Positions 45,775 to 54,819 of a stretch of 64,000 nucleotides of DNA are shown here, one piece after another. How positions within the stretch are numbered: the first letter of the stretch is position 1; each line of letters opens with the position of its first letter. The position numbers were made by a program, and so were the translations under genes. This DNA comes from FEN-1279 sp964400285 (GTDB lineage Bacteria > Bacteroidota > Ignavibacteria > Tepidaquicellales > Tepidaquicellaceae): positions 211,067 to 275,066 of the forward strand of contig CAYNTK010000003.1 of NCBI GenBank assembly GCA_964400285.1. The letters run 5' to 3'. The notes under the pieces were generated by a model. The model was given only the letters and a program-made list of their open reading frames with translations. It did not search any database and was not told where the DNA came from.

Positions 45775-46869
45775 ATGGATATAAAAAGAAAAAAACTGGT
45801 TATTACATATTTTTTATTATTTATATTTTTATGCTTTGTTAGTTATACACAACCTAACGATGACCCGAACAAGAAAAACAACATCCCAACTCAAACTCTA
45901 ACTGTAGAAGCAGAGAGCATTGATGTTGCAGATAATTCAGTAAAAAGCTATTTAATTGAGAACTTCCCTTTGTTACCAGAAAAAACTGCTGAAAAGCTAA
46001 TTAATAACAGAACCATAAACTTTGGAACACAGGATTCTTCAAATGGACTAAGTTCGACTTTTTACAAAGTGAGTTATGCAATTCCTGAAAATTATCTTGT
46101 GGACACTGCAAAAATATTATGGGAACTCAATATTCCTGAATTTCGCTCACGAATTTTTCAATTATATCAAAAAGATACAATTTACATTGATACTTGGAAT
46201 AATGTTGTAGGAACAATAAAGGATAAAACTTATACGGGAAATTTCGAGGCGTTCAGAATACGAAATTGGCCATCTTGGAAAGATCCTGAAAAGGGAAAAG
46301 AGAATTTACCAGCAACTCCACCCGGACCCAAAAATCCATTGGGTCTTTTTACTGTCCACTACGATGAAGCATCATTAAGATATTTTCACGGAACAAATAA
46401 AGAATATTTACTCGACGACAAATTTAGAAGTTTATCTCACGGGTGTGTAAGAAATTATAATCATAATATTCAAAAGATGAAGGAATTCTTGATAAAACGA
46501 GTTATAAAATCAAAAGATTTATCATATTGGCTCGATAGTAAAAGAAGTATGCAATTTGATTTTGATAAGCAGGACAGATTTCCCGTAAGAATTATATATA
46601 AAACCTACAATATATTTAATGATGAAGACGGTAGATATATAGAATTATACAAAGATATTTATAATTATAGAAACTATTCGGGAGATAAATTCAATAATCC
46701 TTCACTTATATTCACAACGACCAGAGATAATTTATTTAAAGAGTACAGAACTAAAATAGGAAACGATATCCCCGACGAAAGATTATATCAGCTTATTGAC
46801 TACGTAATGAAACACTGCGAAGAATATGAAACATACGATATAGATAAGATTTTGAATCAACTTCGTTAG
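45775..46869 (+). CDS. L,D-transpeptidase (YkuD family), exported
   Basis: This 364-residue protein has an N-terminal signal/anchor (VITYFLLFIFLCFVSYTQ). The YkuD domain contains NWPSWKDPEKGK, GLFTVHYDEA, the HGT motif (His205) and the catalytic LSHGCVRN with His222 and Cys224. L,D-transpeptidases make 3-3 crosslinks or attach lipoproteins to peptidoglycan in the periplasm. A C-terminal region of about 130 residues follows the catalytic domain. It is the last gene of the operon and follows the degenerate PNP by 4 bp. Confidence 0.9.
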   Translation: MDIKRKKLVITYFLLFIFLCFVSYTQPNDDPNKKNNIPTQTLTVEAESIDVADNSVKSYLIENFPLLPEKTAEKLINNRTINFGTQDSSNGLSSTFYKVSYAIPENYLVDTAKILWELNIPEFRSRIFQLYQKDTIYIDTWNNVVGTIKDKTYTGNFEAFRIRNWPSWKDPEKGKENLPATPPGPKNPLGLFTVHYDEASLRYFHGTNKEYLLDDKFRSLSHGCVRNYNHNIQKMKEFLIKRVIKSKDLSYWLDSKRSMQFDFDKQDRFPVRIIYKTYNIFNDEDGRYIELYKDIYNYRNYSGDKFNNPSLIFTTTRDNLFKEYRTKIGNDIPDERLYQLIDYVMKHCEEYETYDIDKILNQLR

Positions 46870-46970
46870 AAATCTGAATGTCGCAGAATATTTATTGTTG
46901 CTATTTGATGTTTTTAATTTCGATCTGAATAATTTAAATATTAAATATTTATGATTAACACTTCACACTA

Positions 46971-47471
46971 TTAAAAGCTCTCATCTTTCCATTTAAAAAT
47001 ACGCCATTTAGAATCGGTAGTGCTTTTTACTAAATTCATATCGGTAAATCCATATAACCTAACAACATTGCTTGGATTGAAAGTAATGGTTAAATTAAAA
47101 CTTCGTTTTATATTCTGATGAAGAGAATCTCCTGTTTGCAAAATTATATTGTTCCAGATAATTTCAAGTTTTTGAGTATTTTGAAAAAGACCATTCGTAG
47201 TTCTTACTTCGGTTTGCTTGTCCCAAGAAATATCATAACCGAGAACATAATCTCTGTAAGTAAAAATGAAATCATTCGTTAATAAATTACTATAAACGGA
47301 GGTATCTTTAAAAGTATAAGAATATTTAAAATTTTGAAAAACTCCATCAACTGTAGATTGGTCTGAGATAATTGGAGCACTTGTCGTATTATCAATTTTT
47401 GGTGCAAAAATATTTTCACATGCGGAAAATAATAATAAAAAAGCAAAATATATTATTAAGTATTTTTTCAA
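46971..47471 (-). CDS. Lipoprotein of unknown function (tandem partner of next)
   Basis: The 166-residue protein has a lipoprotein signal ending in LLFSAC. The mature part predicts alternating strands and helices (VFQNFKYSYTFKDTSVYSNL, DFIFTYRDYVLGYDISWDK, KWRIFKWKDE) that suggest an NTF2/SnoaL-like fold. It resembles the next gene upstream in layout: an early helix with kDxxxYxxll, then strands and a closing W-x-I-x-x-W. I do not recognise a specific family. It is the last gene of the leftward cluster, 1 bp after its neighbour's stop. Confidence 0.75.
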   Translation of the reverse strand: MKKYLIIYFAFLLLFSACENIFAPKIDNTTSAPIISDQSTVDGVFQNFKYSYTFKDTSVYSNLLTNDFIFTYRDYVLGYDISWDKQTEVRTTNGLFQNTQKLEIIWNNIILQTGDSLHQNIKRSFNLTITFNPSNVVRLYGFTDMNLVKSTTDSKWRIFKWKDESF

Positions 47472-47472
47472 A

Positions 47473-48081
47473 TTAATTACTGAAGTTTGCTTTTAAAACA
47501 CTCCAAGTTGTATCATCCTTTTCAGCTTTAAAATCAATCCATCTTGAAATTGCCCAAAGATTTCTTGAATTAATTACAAGAACAAATCTCAATTTACCCT
47601 TTAAAGTTCTTGCTACAGTAGTCTTAGGATGGTCGAACCTTAAAAGATAATCCATATCATAAACTGCGGAATCCGAATAATTATTAGATGTTATATTCGT
47701 ATAAAACAAAAGTGATGTATTTTGAAATCCTGTTAAAGTAACAAGATTAGTATAATAATTTCTTTCATTCGATATTTGCCAATTTTGAAAAATAGGATAT
47801 TGTATTTGTGATGATATATCTGCGATATAAACAAATTTTTTTGTCGTCAAACTTGTATCAACTATACATTGTAAATAATTATTAATATCTTTATCGAGTA
47901 CAGCATTCGATAGATTAGCCAAAACCAAATCAGGAGTCGTAGGAGGAATAAAATTAGAGCGAGGTTCGGTAGGAGTTTCAACATCTCTTAAACCAAACAA
48001 ATCACATCCACAAAAAGATACTACAAATAATAAAATAATACTAAACTTTTTTTGTAATAATGATAAATCTTTTTGATTCAT
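47473..48081 (-). CDS. Lipoprotein of unknown function overlapping a methyltransferase gene
   Basis: I start the gene at the ATG at 48081 (MNQKDLSLLQKKF) because a lipoprotein signal then follows with VVSFCGC as the lipobox. A longer start at 48129 would place a non-signal stretch in front. The protein of about 202 residues has a Pro/Thr-rich linker and an NTF2-like-looking domain (LVLANLSNAVLDKDINNYLQ, FVYIADISSQIQYPIFQNW ... LWAISRWIDFKAE). It overlaps the methyltransferase 3' end by 41 bp, and it is followed 1 bp later by a similar lipoprotein gene. Confidence 0.75.
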   Translation of the reverse strand: MNQKDLSLLQKKFSIILLFVVSFCGCDLFGLRDVETPTEPRSNFIPPTTPDLVLANLSNAVLDKDINNYLQCIVDTSLTTKKFVYIADISSQIQYPIFQNWQISNERNYYTNLVTLTGFQNTSLLFYTNITSNNYSDSAVYDMDYLLRFDHPKTTVARTLKGKLRFVLVINSRNLWAISRWIDFKAEKDDTTWSVLKANFSN

Positions 48082-48778
48082 ATTTTTTAAATTTATTACC
48101 ATAATAGTCTCCAAATATCTTCTGAACATTTAGATTATTCTTTTGCAATTCTTTTTTTATAATATCGATAGAATATAGTTTTATCCTTTCGGAAAACACC
48201 TTTTCTCCTATTTTAATATCCTTAAAAATAAGATTATTTTCAATCCTTCTTTTCAGGATTACTTTTTTATTCTTCAATACTACAAAATTCTCTCTTATAA
48301 GATTTTTTCTTAAAAAAGATTCATTTAGGAAATCAAACACAAAAAAACCACCATTTTTCAATGATGAACTAACATTTTTGAAGACGGAAAAATTTTCTTT
48401 ATCATTTTCAAAATATCCAAAACTTGAAAAAATATTAATAGCTAAATCGAAAGAATGATTAAAATTAAAATTCCTCATATCTTTTATAAAAAATTTTAAT
48501 TTAAGATTTTTTTCCGGAGATAAATTTTTGTTTTTGACAGCTTCACCGATTAAGAATTTAGATAAATCAAATCCCGTTACATCATACCCTCTTTTTGCAA
48601 GTTCAATAGAATGTCTTCCAGAGCCACAACATATATCTAGAACATTATAACCTTTTATTAAATTAATATTCCTTTGAATCAAATTAATCAAATCGATTGC
48701 ATCCTTTTCATCCCTGTGCTTATACAGTTCGAGATAATATTTATTAGAAAACCAATCTCTAAACCAATCTTTTTTCAA
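48041..48778 (-). CDS. Class I SAM-dependent methyltransferase
   Basis: This 245-residue protein has SAM motif I VLDICCGSGRHSIELAKRGY and then VTGFDLSKFLIGEA. FFIKDMRNFNFNHSFDLAI and GYFENDKENFSVF complete the Methyltransf_25-like domain. The substrate is unknown. The 3' end overlaps the lipoprotein gene by 41 bp. It follows recR by 79 bp. Confidence 0.88.
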   Translation of the reverse strand: MKKDWFRDWFSNKYYLELYKHRDEKDAIDLINLIQRNINLIKGYNVLDICCGSGRHSIELAKRGYDVTGFDLSKFLIGEAVKNKNLSPEKNLKLKFFIKDMRNFNFNHSFDLAINIFSSFGYFENDKENFSVFKNVSSSLKNGGFFVFDFLNESFLRKNLIRENFVVLKNKKVILKRRIENNLIFKDIKIGEKVFSERIKLYSIDIIKKELQKNNLNVQKIFGDYYGNKFKKYESKRFIIITKKV

Positions 48779-48857
48779 TATTAAATGTTTAATTTTAAAT
48801 GTTAAATGAAGAAATAATTGATGTTTTTATTAATAATAACTAACTAATAATTATTTA

Positions 48858-49466
48858 TTATACAGAAACCCTTCCTTCAATAGCTTTTGCAAGAGTAACT
48901 TCATCAGCAAATTCAAGATCAGCGCCTATCGGAATTCCCCTTGCAATACGTGTGATTTTTAAATTCAAAGGCTTAATAAGTTTATTCAAGTATAAAATTG
49001 TCGTTTCCCCTTCTACAGTAGGATTCAAAGCTAATATTAACTCTTCGACTTTATTATTTTCCGATTCATCGAGCCTATAAAGTAATTCTTTTATTTTAAT
49101 ATCATTCGGACCAATTCCATCGAGAGGAGAAATTCTTCCGTGTAGTACGTGATACAATCCTCGGTATTCATTCGTTTTTTCTATAGCGTATACATCTTTA
49201 GGGTCTTCGACTACACAAATTATACTTTTATTTCTTTTTTCCGAACTACAGATTTTACAAACATCATCTTCTGTAATATTACAACAAATACTACAGAATT
49301 TTATTTTGTCTTTAATCTCGAGCAAAGCTTTCGATAATTTTTCAACCTCTTCACGTGGTTGTTTAATTATAAACATTGCTAACCTTTGAGCTGTTTTTCT
49401 CCCAATTTGTGGAAGTTTGGATAGTTCATCTATTAATGATTCGAGTGAGTCTGATATATTGAACAT
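48858..49466 (-). CDS. recR: Recombination mediator protein RecR
   Basis: RecR acts with RecO/RecF to load RecA at gaps. The 202-residue protein shows the helix-hairpin-helix region LPQIGRKTAQRLAMFII, a four-cysteine zinc finger (CSICCNITEDDVCKIC), the Toprim domain (SIICVVEDPKDVYAIEKTN, then LYHVLHGRISPLDGIGPNDI) and the ARGIPIGADLEFADEVTLAK C-terminus. It lies 106 bp after ybaB, the usual bacterial neighbour. Confidence 0.97.
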   Translation of the reverse strand: MFNISDSLESLIDELSKLPQIGRKTAQRLAMFIIKQPREEVEKLSKALLEIKDKIKFCSICCNITEDDVCKICSSEKRNKSIICVVEDPKDVYAIEKTNEYRGLYHVLHGRISPLDGIGPNDIKIKELLYRLDESENNKVEELILALNPTVEGETTILYLNKLIKPLNLKITRIARGIPIGADLEFADEVTLAKAIEGRVSV

Positions 49467-49489
49467 AAACTATATAAATACTAAATAAT

Positions 49490-49519
49490 AATTTCTAAAT
49501 ACTAAACAATTTCTAATAT
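49490..49519 (+). repeat. Copy of the A+T-rich dispersed repeat found near 14041
   Basis: The 30-bp segment between ybaB and recR matches the minus-strand reading of 14041-14070 with one mismatch (CAATTTC against CAAATTC). Twenty-nine identities in 30 bp over 35 kb is far more than expected even in A+T-rich DNA. A short ATTCCC/GGGAAT stem with a 12-nt loop lies just beyond it near 49535-49558. Function is unknown. Confidence 0.6.
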
Positions 49520-49572
49520 CTAAATTACAAAACGGATTCCCGCTAAAAAATGAGGGAATGTCAAAGCGTTGA

Positions 49573-49908
49573 TTAAAATCCCGGAAGATTCAAGCCCGGA
49601 ATATTCGGAATCATACCTGCGGTAGCTTTCGACATTTCGTCGCTCGCCATTTTTTGTGCACTGTCTATTGCTTTATTTATTGCGGCTATCAATAAATCTT
49701 CCAGCATTTCCGTATCATCCGATGTCAGGATTTCTTTTTCGATTTCGATTTTACTCAATTGTAATTTACCGTTTATAGTAACCTTAACCATACCACCGCC
49801 CGATTCTTCTACCAGTGTTTTATTTTCGAGTTCCGCCTGAATCTGGTCCATCTTTTCCTGCATCTTTTTTACCTGTTTAAGCATTCCTTGCATTTGATTT
49901 GGTTTCAT
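49573..49908 (-). CDS. ybaB: YbaB/EbfC nucleoid-associated protein
   Basis: The 111-residue protein starts MKPNQMQGMLKQVKKMQEKM, a short helical region, then LVEESGGGMVKVTINGKLQL, the typical YbaB core. It ends SDEMSKATAGMIPNIPGLNL. YbaB/EbfC dimers bind DNA and neighbour recR in most bacteria, as here. AAGGAG lies 11 bp before the ATG. Confidence 0.95.
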   Translation of the reverse strand: MKPNQMQGMLKQVKKMQEKMDQIQAELENKTLVEESGGGMVKVTINGKLQLSKIEIEKEILTSDDTEMLEDLLIAAINKAIDSAQKMASDEMSKATAGMIPNIPGLNLPGF

Positions 49909-49941
49909 CTATTATATTTCTCCTTAAATTATTTTTATATA

Positions 49942-50655
49942 TTAAAAATGTAAAATTGAATTCCACTTATTAAAAAGTTCTGCTGTAGCAAAAACGTCGC
50001 CGATACAATAATCGGCAATAACCTTGTATTCTTTATTTTTAAAAAGCTCCCCGACCATTTCACCTTTTACACCGTTGCTTTTCGGACTTTCTATACCGAG
50101 TTGTTTGCAATAAAAATCGAGTGAAAATTTTCTTCTCGCACCCGTTGGTGAATGCCGGTGGAACGTAAGCTCTTTTAATAAATCTATATGATATTCTTTA
50201 AAATTAAAATCACTACCCGCCATAAGGTTTTTCGACGGCTCTATACCGAGCTGAAAAGACTTTAACATAATAAAGGGACAATCGAACTCACGACCATTGA
50301 AAGTGATAAACATATTATAATTTTTTTCTCTTATCGTTTTCCAGAATATATCGAGTATTTCGGTTTCGTTTTTACATATGTAATTTATTTTATCGTTTTC
50401 GGATTCGATTTCAACACCCTGCTCCGTATTCATCAGCACACATCCTTTTTCTTCATTCAGGTCGTACATACCGATGGCAACAAGTTGCGAAGTGAATGGG
50501 TTAAAGACAAGATTTTCGATTGCCAGTTTTTTTTCCTCTTCATCTTTAGCAAACTTTGTCAAATATGTTTGCATCTCCTCATCATAAGATTCAAAATCTA
50601 AAGCGGCAACTTCAAGGTCGAACACTAATACTTTTCTTTTGCTTACGTCTATCAT
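49942..50655 (-). CDS. Predicted 3'-5' exonuclease (PolB-like DEDDy exonuclease fold)
   Basis: The 237-residue protein has the ribonuclease-H-like exonuclease motifs. DLEVAALDF at the N-terminus supplies the DxE pair. FITFNGREFDCPFIMLKSF supplies the second aspartate, and DYCIGDVFATAELFNKW the final acidic residue with a tyrosine nearby. It lacks a polymerase domain. Such standalone PolB-like exonucleases are common in this phylum; the substrate is unknown. It lies 11 bp after bshB1 and 33 bp before ybaB. Confidence 0.85.
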   Translation of the reverse strand: MIDVSKRKVLVFDLEVAALDFESYDEEMQTYLTKFAKDEEEKKLAIENLVFNPFTSQLVAIGMYDLNEEKGCVLMNTEQGVEIESENDKINYICKNETEILDIFWKTIREKNYNMFITFNGREFDCPFIMLKSFQLGIEPSKNLMAGSDFNFKEYHIDLLKELTFHRHSPTGARRKFSLDFYCKQLGIESPKSNGVKGEMVGELFKNKEYKVIADYCIGDVFATAELFNKWNSILHF

Positions 50656-50666
50656 AATTTTTGATT

Positions 50667-51392
50667 TTATATTTTATATAATAAATCAGCATCAAACTTT
50701 ATACTCTCGTAGCAAAAAAATGTCTCGCCGTATTCCACACCAATCTTGAATCCGAAGAACTTTGCACGGGTTACTATATCGTCTAAAAATCTTTTACTGC
50801 TTATATAAGTTTCTGGCTCGTTTTTTATTTTTGGATTATAGAACTGTGTTCCGTAACACCTGATTGCTTCCATTTTTTTTTCGAACACATCGCTAACATC
50901 CATTATAAAGCTAACCGGAATATCATAAGCGTGCCGGTAATAAAAAATATGTTTCGGTCTGTATGCTTTTTGTTTGCCCGTCACTATTTTCCTTAAACCC
51001 GAATAAAAAACCGCTTCACGAATAAAATTACTCGCATTAATATGGTCAGGATGCCTGTCGGACGGATAAGGGGCAAAAACTATTTCCGGCTGATATTCAC
51101 GAATCACTTTGATAAGTTTTAACCTGTTTGCATTTGTGTTTTGAATATTACCGTCTCGAAGCCCGAGGTTTTTCCTGACGCTTATTCCAAGAACTTTACT
51201 TGCGTTTTCGGTTTCTTTTTTCCTTTGAGTAAGGTTCCCGCGGGTGCTTAGTTCGCCCTTAGTCAAATCCAGAATACCTGTTTTTTTGCCGGATTTAACC
51301 AATTTGCAAACCGTACCACCACAGGTTAGCTCTATATCATCCGGGTGAGAACCTATAAATAATGCGTCTAATTTCATTTTTCCGTTTTTCAT
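50667..51392 (-). CDS. bshB1: Bacillithiol biosynthesis deacetylase BshB1 (LmbE-like)
   Basis: BshB1 deacetylates GlcNAc-malate in bacillithiol synthesis. The 241-residue protein has ALFIGSHPDDIELTCGG with the zinc-binding residues and then the BshB1 pattern LDLTKGELSTRGNLTQRKKE and NLGLRDGNI. PYPSDRHPDHINAS holds further zinc-ligand/active-site residues. The start at 51392 is used; Met6 at 51377 is an alternative. BshA and BshC are not in the window. Confidence 0.93.
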   Translation of the reverse strand: MKNGKMKLDALFIGSHPDDIELTCGGTVCKLVKSGKKTGILDLTKGELSTRGNLTQRKKETENASKVLGISVRKNLGLRDGNIQNTNANRLKLIKVIREYQPEIVFAPYPSDRHPDHINASNFIREAVFYSGLRKIVTGKQKAYRPKHIFYYRHAYDIPVSFIMDVSDVFEKKMEAIRCYGTQFYNPKIKNEPETYISSKRFLDDIVTRAKFFGFKIGVEYGETFFCYESIKFDADLLYKI

Positions 51393-51507
51393 TTAAGCTT
51401 TTAATATAGCAAATATGGATTTTTAATAAAATTGCAAAGATAATTTTAAATACTTTTCCCCCTGTATCTCATTTTTAAATATACTATTTTTAATGTTTTA
51501 AAGAATT

Positions 51508-51960
51508 ATGAAAAAAGAAGACTGCATTTTTTGCAAAATAATTGCGGGTGAGATCCCTTCTTATAAAGTATATGAAGATGAGGATTTCATAGGTATTCTG
51601 GATATTTTTCCGAATACAAAAGGTATGACATTACTGATTCCGAAAGAGCATTACGATTCTTATGCATTCGAAATGCCGGATGAGGTATATACTAAGTTTT
51701 TACTTACGGCAAAAAAACTCGGCAAGGTAATCGATAAAAAACTCGGTGTGCAGAGAACAGCACTGGTAATGGAAGGAATGGGAGTGAATCACGTGCATAT
51801 AAAACTTTATCCCTTGCATGGACTGGGAAAGGATTTTGTACCTATGATACCCGAAGGAGAACATTATTATGAAAAATATCAGGGATACCTTACAACGCTA
51901 CTCGGACCAAAGGTGGACGATGAAAAGCTAAAGGAAGTACAAAAACTTTTAACAACTTGA
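51508..51960 (+). CDS. HIT-family hydrolase with variant triad (HVHIK)
   Basis: This 150-residue protein starts with the zinc-binding-like CIFCKIIAGEIPSYKVYEDE and has LLIPKEHYDSY. The active-site motif is HVHIKLYPLHG near 95-105. The nucleophilic histidine (His97) is present, but the third triad histidine is Lys99, so phosphate-transfer chemistry may be altered. It probably hydrolyses dinucleotide polyphosphates or adenylated amines. It stands 125 bp upstream of leuS. Confidence 0.88.
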   Translation: MKKEDCIFCKIIAGEIPSYKVYEDEDFIGILDIFPNTKGMTLLIPKEHYDSYAFEMPDEVYTKFLLTAKKLGKVIDKKLGVQRTALVMEGMGVNHVHIKLYPLHGLGKDFVPMIPEGEHYYEKYQGYLTTLLGPKVDDEKLKEVQKLLTT

Positions 51961-52084
51961 AAAAAAAACTGTGACATAGAGAAGCACAAAATTACACAGA
52001 GGAAATAAATCACAAAAAATAATCACGAGAATCGGAGAATTCATTAATTAAGTGAAATCAGAATAATAATATTAATCAGCGATA

Positions 52085-54754
52085 ATGAAATACGAACACT
52101 TACAAATCGAAAAAAAATGGCAGGAGTACTGGAAAAAAAATAAAACTTTCAAAACTCCAGATATAAACGAAATTGATAAATCTAAACCTAAATATTATGT
52201 TTTAGATATGCTTCCCTATCCAAGTGGAGACGGGCTACATGTAGGACATCCCGAAGGTTATACCGCAACGGATATTATTGCAAGATATAAACGTATGAAA
52301 GGATATAATGTGCTTCATCCTATGGGATGGGATGCATTTGGTTTACCGGCGGAACAATATGCTATTAAAAAAGAAATAAATCCTAAAATAGGAGTTGGTG
52401 AATGCGTTAATAGATTTAGAAGTCAGCTTCAATCACTTGGTTTTTCTTACGATTGGGATAGGGAAATAAATACAACTGATGAAAAATATTACAAATGGAC
52501 ACAGTGGATGTTTTTGAAACTTTTCAATTCATTTTTCGATGAAAAAGAAAACAAAGCTAAACCAATTTCTGAGCTTAAAATTCCTGAAGGATTATCTGAA
52601 AAAGAAAGATATGAATTTATAAATTCCCAACGCCTTGCTTTTATTTCCGAATCGCCTGTTAACTGGTGTCCCGAACTTGGCACTGTGCTTGCAAATGAAG
52701 AAGTCCCTGAACAAATCGAAAAAGGATTTACGGTTGTTAGACGACCAATGAAACAATGGAAACTTAGAATCACAAAATATGCACAAAGATTACTTGAAGA
52801 CTTAGATCAGGTTAAATGGCCTTTAAGTATAAAAAAACTTCAAACTAATTGGATAGGTCGAAGCGAGGGAGCAATTGTCAAGTTTAGGGTTAAAAGTCAA
52901 AAGTTGAAAGAAGATAAAGAGATCGAAGTATTTACTACAAGACCAGATACGCTTTTCGGAGCTACATATATGGTTTTAGCTCCTGAACACAAACTTATTG
53001 AAGTAATAACTACAGACAAACACAAAGAAAGAATCAGTAAATATATCGAAGCTGCCGCAAAAAAATCCGATTTGGAAAGAACCGAACTCGTAAAAGAAAA
53101 AACAGGAGAGTTTACAGGAGCTTATGCAATTAATCCGGTAAATCAAAAAGAAATTCCAATCTGGATTTCGGATTATGTACTAACAAGTTATGGAACAGGA
53201 GCTATTATGAGTGTTCCCGGTCATGATGAGAGGGATATGGAATTTGCAGTTAAATTTAATCTTGAAATTATTCCCGTTGTTATTCCAGAAAAATATAAAG
53301 ATGTTGGAATAAAGAAAGTTAAATCCGATAACGGGACTGAAATTATAATTTCAGGAAAAGGACTCGAGAAAATTAATGGTGAATCCAAAGAATTTGGAAA
53401 ATATCTCGATGATGTGAGAGAAGGAAAAGTATGTTTTACGGAAGAAGGATATAGTATAAATTCAGGATTTATTAGTGGACTGCCAACAAAAGAAGCTATC
53501 GAAAAAATGAATAATTGGCTCGAAGAAAACGGTGTTGGGAAAAAAAGTATAAATTATAAATTAAGAGATTGGCTTTTTTCAAGACAAAGATATTGGGGTG
53601 AACCGTTTCCTATTATTCATTTTGAAGATGGAACTTTTAAAGCTCTCAATGAAAAAGATTTACCAGTTACGCTTCCAGACGTAAAATCATATAAAGCATC
53701 AGGCACAGGTGAATCTCCTCTCGCTTCTATCACTGAATGGGTTAATACTATAGATAAGGAAACAGGAAAACCTGCTAAGCGTGAAACAAATACTATGCCT
53801 CAATGGGCTGGTTCCTGTTGGTATTATTTAAGGTATATTGACCCTCATAACGATAAAATATTTTGTGACAAAGAAAAAGATAATTATTGGATGCCTGTAG
53901 ATTTATATATAGGTGGTGCTGAACACGCAGTATTGCATTTGCTTTATGCAAGATTTTGGCACAAAGTGTTATATGATTTAGGATATGTCAATCACAATGA
54001 ACCATTCACAATTCTTTTTAATCAGGGAATGATTCTTGGCGAAGATGGTGTAAAGATGAGTAAATCTCGAGGTAATGTAATTAATCCCGATGATGTAATC
54101 AGAGATTACGGAGCGGACTCGATGCGATTATTCGAAATGTTTATGGGACCTCTTGAAGCTACAAAACCTTGGAGTACTGAAGGCATTGCCGGTATGTTCA
54201 GATTCCTGAACCGTGTTTGGAGACTTGTAATAGACGATAGAACAGGTAAAATTAAAAGTAATGTTACAAATGAAAAACCAAGCGTGGAGGAATTAAGAAT
54301 TCTACATAAAGCAATTAAAAAAATTACATTTGATATTGAAGACGGTGATATGAAGTTTAACACCTCGATAGCTCAAATGATGATATTGGTTAATAATGCA
54401 TATAAACTTGAAAAAATAAGCAAAGAACTAATAGAAAAATTTTTGTTATTACTTTCACCATTTGCTCCGCACATTGCTGAAGAATTATGGGAAAGACTCG
54501 GGAATAAACCTTCGATTCAAAATCAACCTTGGCCCCAATGGGATGAAAAATATGCAAAAGCAGATTTGATAACGGTAGCTTTTTCTGTTAATGGAAAAGT
54601 AAGAGCAAAAAAAGAAGTTGAACTCGATACAAACGAAAAAGACCTCGAGCAAGCTGCAATGGACGACCCGACCATTCTTCGCCACATTATGGGAAAAGAC
54701 ATAGTGAAAATTATTGTTGTAAAAAATAAAATGGTGAATATAGTTATCAAATAA
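52085..54754 (+). CDS. leuS: Leucyl-tRNA synthetase
   Basis: This 889-residue class Ia synthetase charges tRNA-Leu. PYPSGDGLHVGH at 45-55 is the HIGH region and GVKMSKSRGNVI the KMSKS loop. An editing domain (FTTRPDTLFGATYMVLAPEH, SVPGHDERD) precedes the catalytic core, and WYYLRYIDPHN and LLSPFAPHIAEELWE follow. Length is typical. The transcript ends at a strong hairpin just after the stop. Confidence 0.98.
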   Translation: MKYEHLQIEKKWQEYWKKNKTFKTPDINEIDKSKPKYYVLDMLPYPSGDGLHVGHPEGYTATDIIARYKRMKGYNVLHPMGWDAFGLPAEQYAIKKEINPKIGVGECVNRFRSQLQSLGFSYDWDREINTTDEKYYKWTQWMFLKLFNSFFDEKENKAKPISELKIPEGLSEKERYEFINSQRLAFISESPVNWCPELGTVLANEEVPEQIEKGFTVVRRPMKQWKLRITKYAQRLLEDLDQVKWPLSIKKLQTNWIGRSEGAIVKFRVKSQKLKEDKEIEVFTTRPDTLFGATYMVLAPEHKLIEVITTDKHKERISKYIEAAAKKSDLERTELVKEKTGEFTGAYAINPVNQKEIPIWISDYVLTSYGTGAIMSVPGHDERDMEFAVKFNLEIIPVVIPEKYKDVGIKKVKSDNGTEIIISGKGLEKINGESKEFGKYLDDVREGKVCFTEEGYSINSGFISGLPTKEAIEKMNNWLEENGVGKKSINYKLRDWLFSRQRYWGEPFPIIHFEDGTFKALNEKDLPVTLPDVKSYKASGTGESPLASITEWVNTIDKETGKPAKRETNTMPQWAGSCWYYLRYIDPHNDKIFCDKEKDNYWMPVDLYIGGAEHAVLHLLYARFWHKVLYDLGYVNHNEPFTILFNQGMILGEDGVKMSKSRGNVINPDDVIRDYGADSMRLFEMFMGPLEATKPWSTEGIAGMFRFLNRVWRLVIDDRTGKIKSNVTNEKPSVEELRILHKAIKKITFDIEDGDMKFNTSIAQMMILVNNAYKLEKISKELIEKFLLLLSPFAPHIAEELWERLGNKPSIQNQPWPQWDEKYAKADLITVAFSVNGKVRAKKEVELDTNEKDLEQAAMDDPTILRHIMGKDIVKIIVVKNKMVNIVIK

Positions 54755-54758
54755 AAAA

Positions 54759-54793
54759 ATTCCTTTGCCGTAATAAATCACCGGCAAAGGAAT
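54759..54793. terminator. Bidirectional intrinsic terminator between leuS and the T9SS protein gene
   Basis: A perfect 12-bp stem (ATTCCTTTGCCG against CGGCAAAGGAAT) encloses an 11-nt loop. An A run lies before it and an A/T-rich tail after it, so it can serve both the rightward leuS and the leftward T9SS gene. Confidence 0.85.
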
Positions 54794-54819
54794 ATTTATT
54801 ATTACCGCTCGCTACGGTA

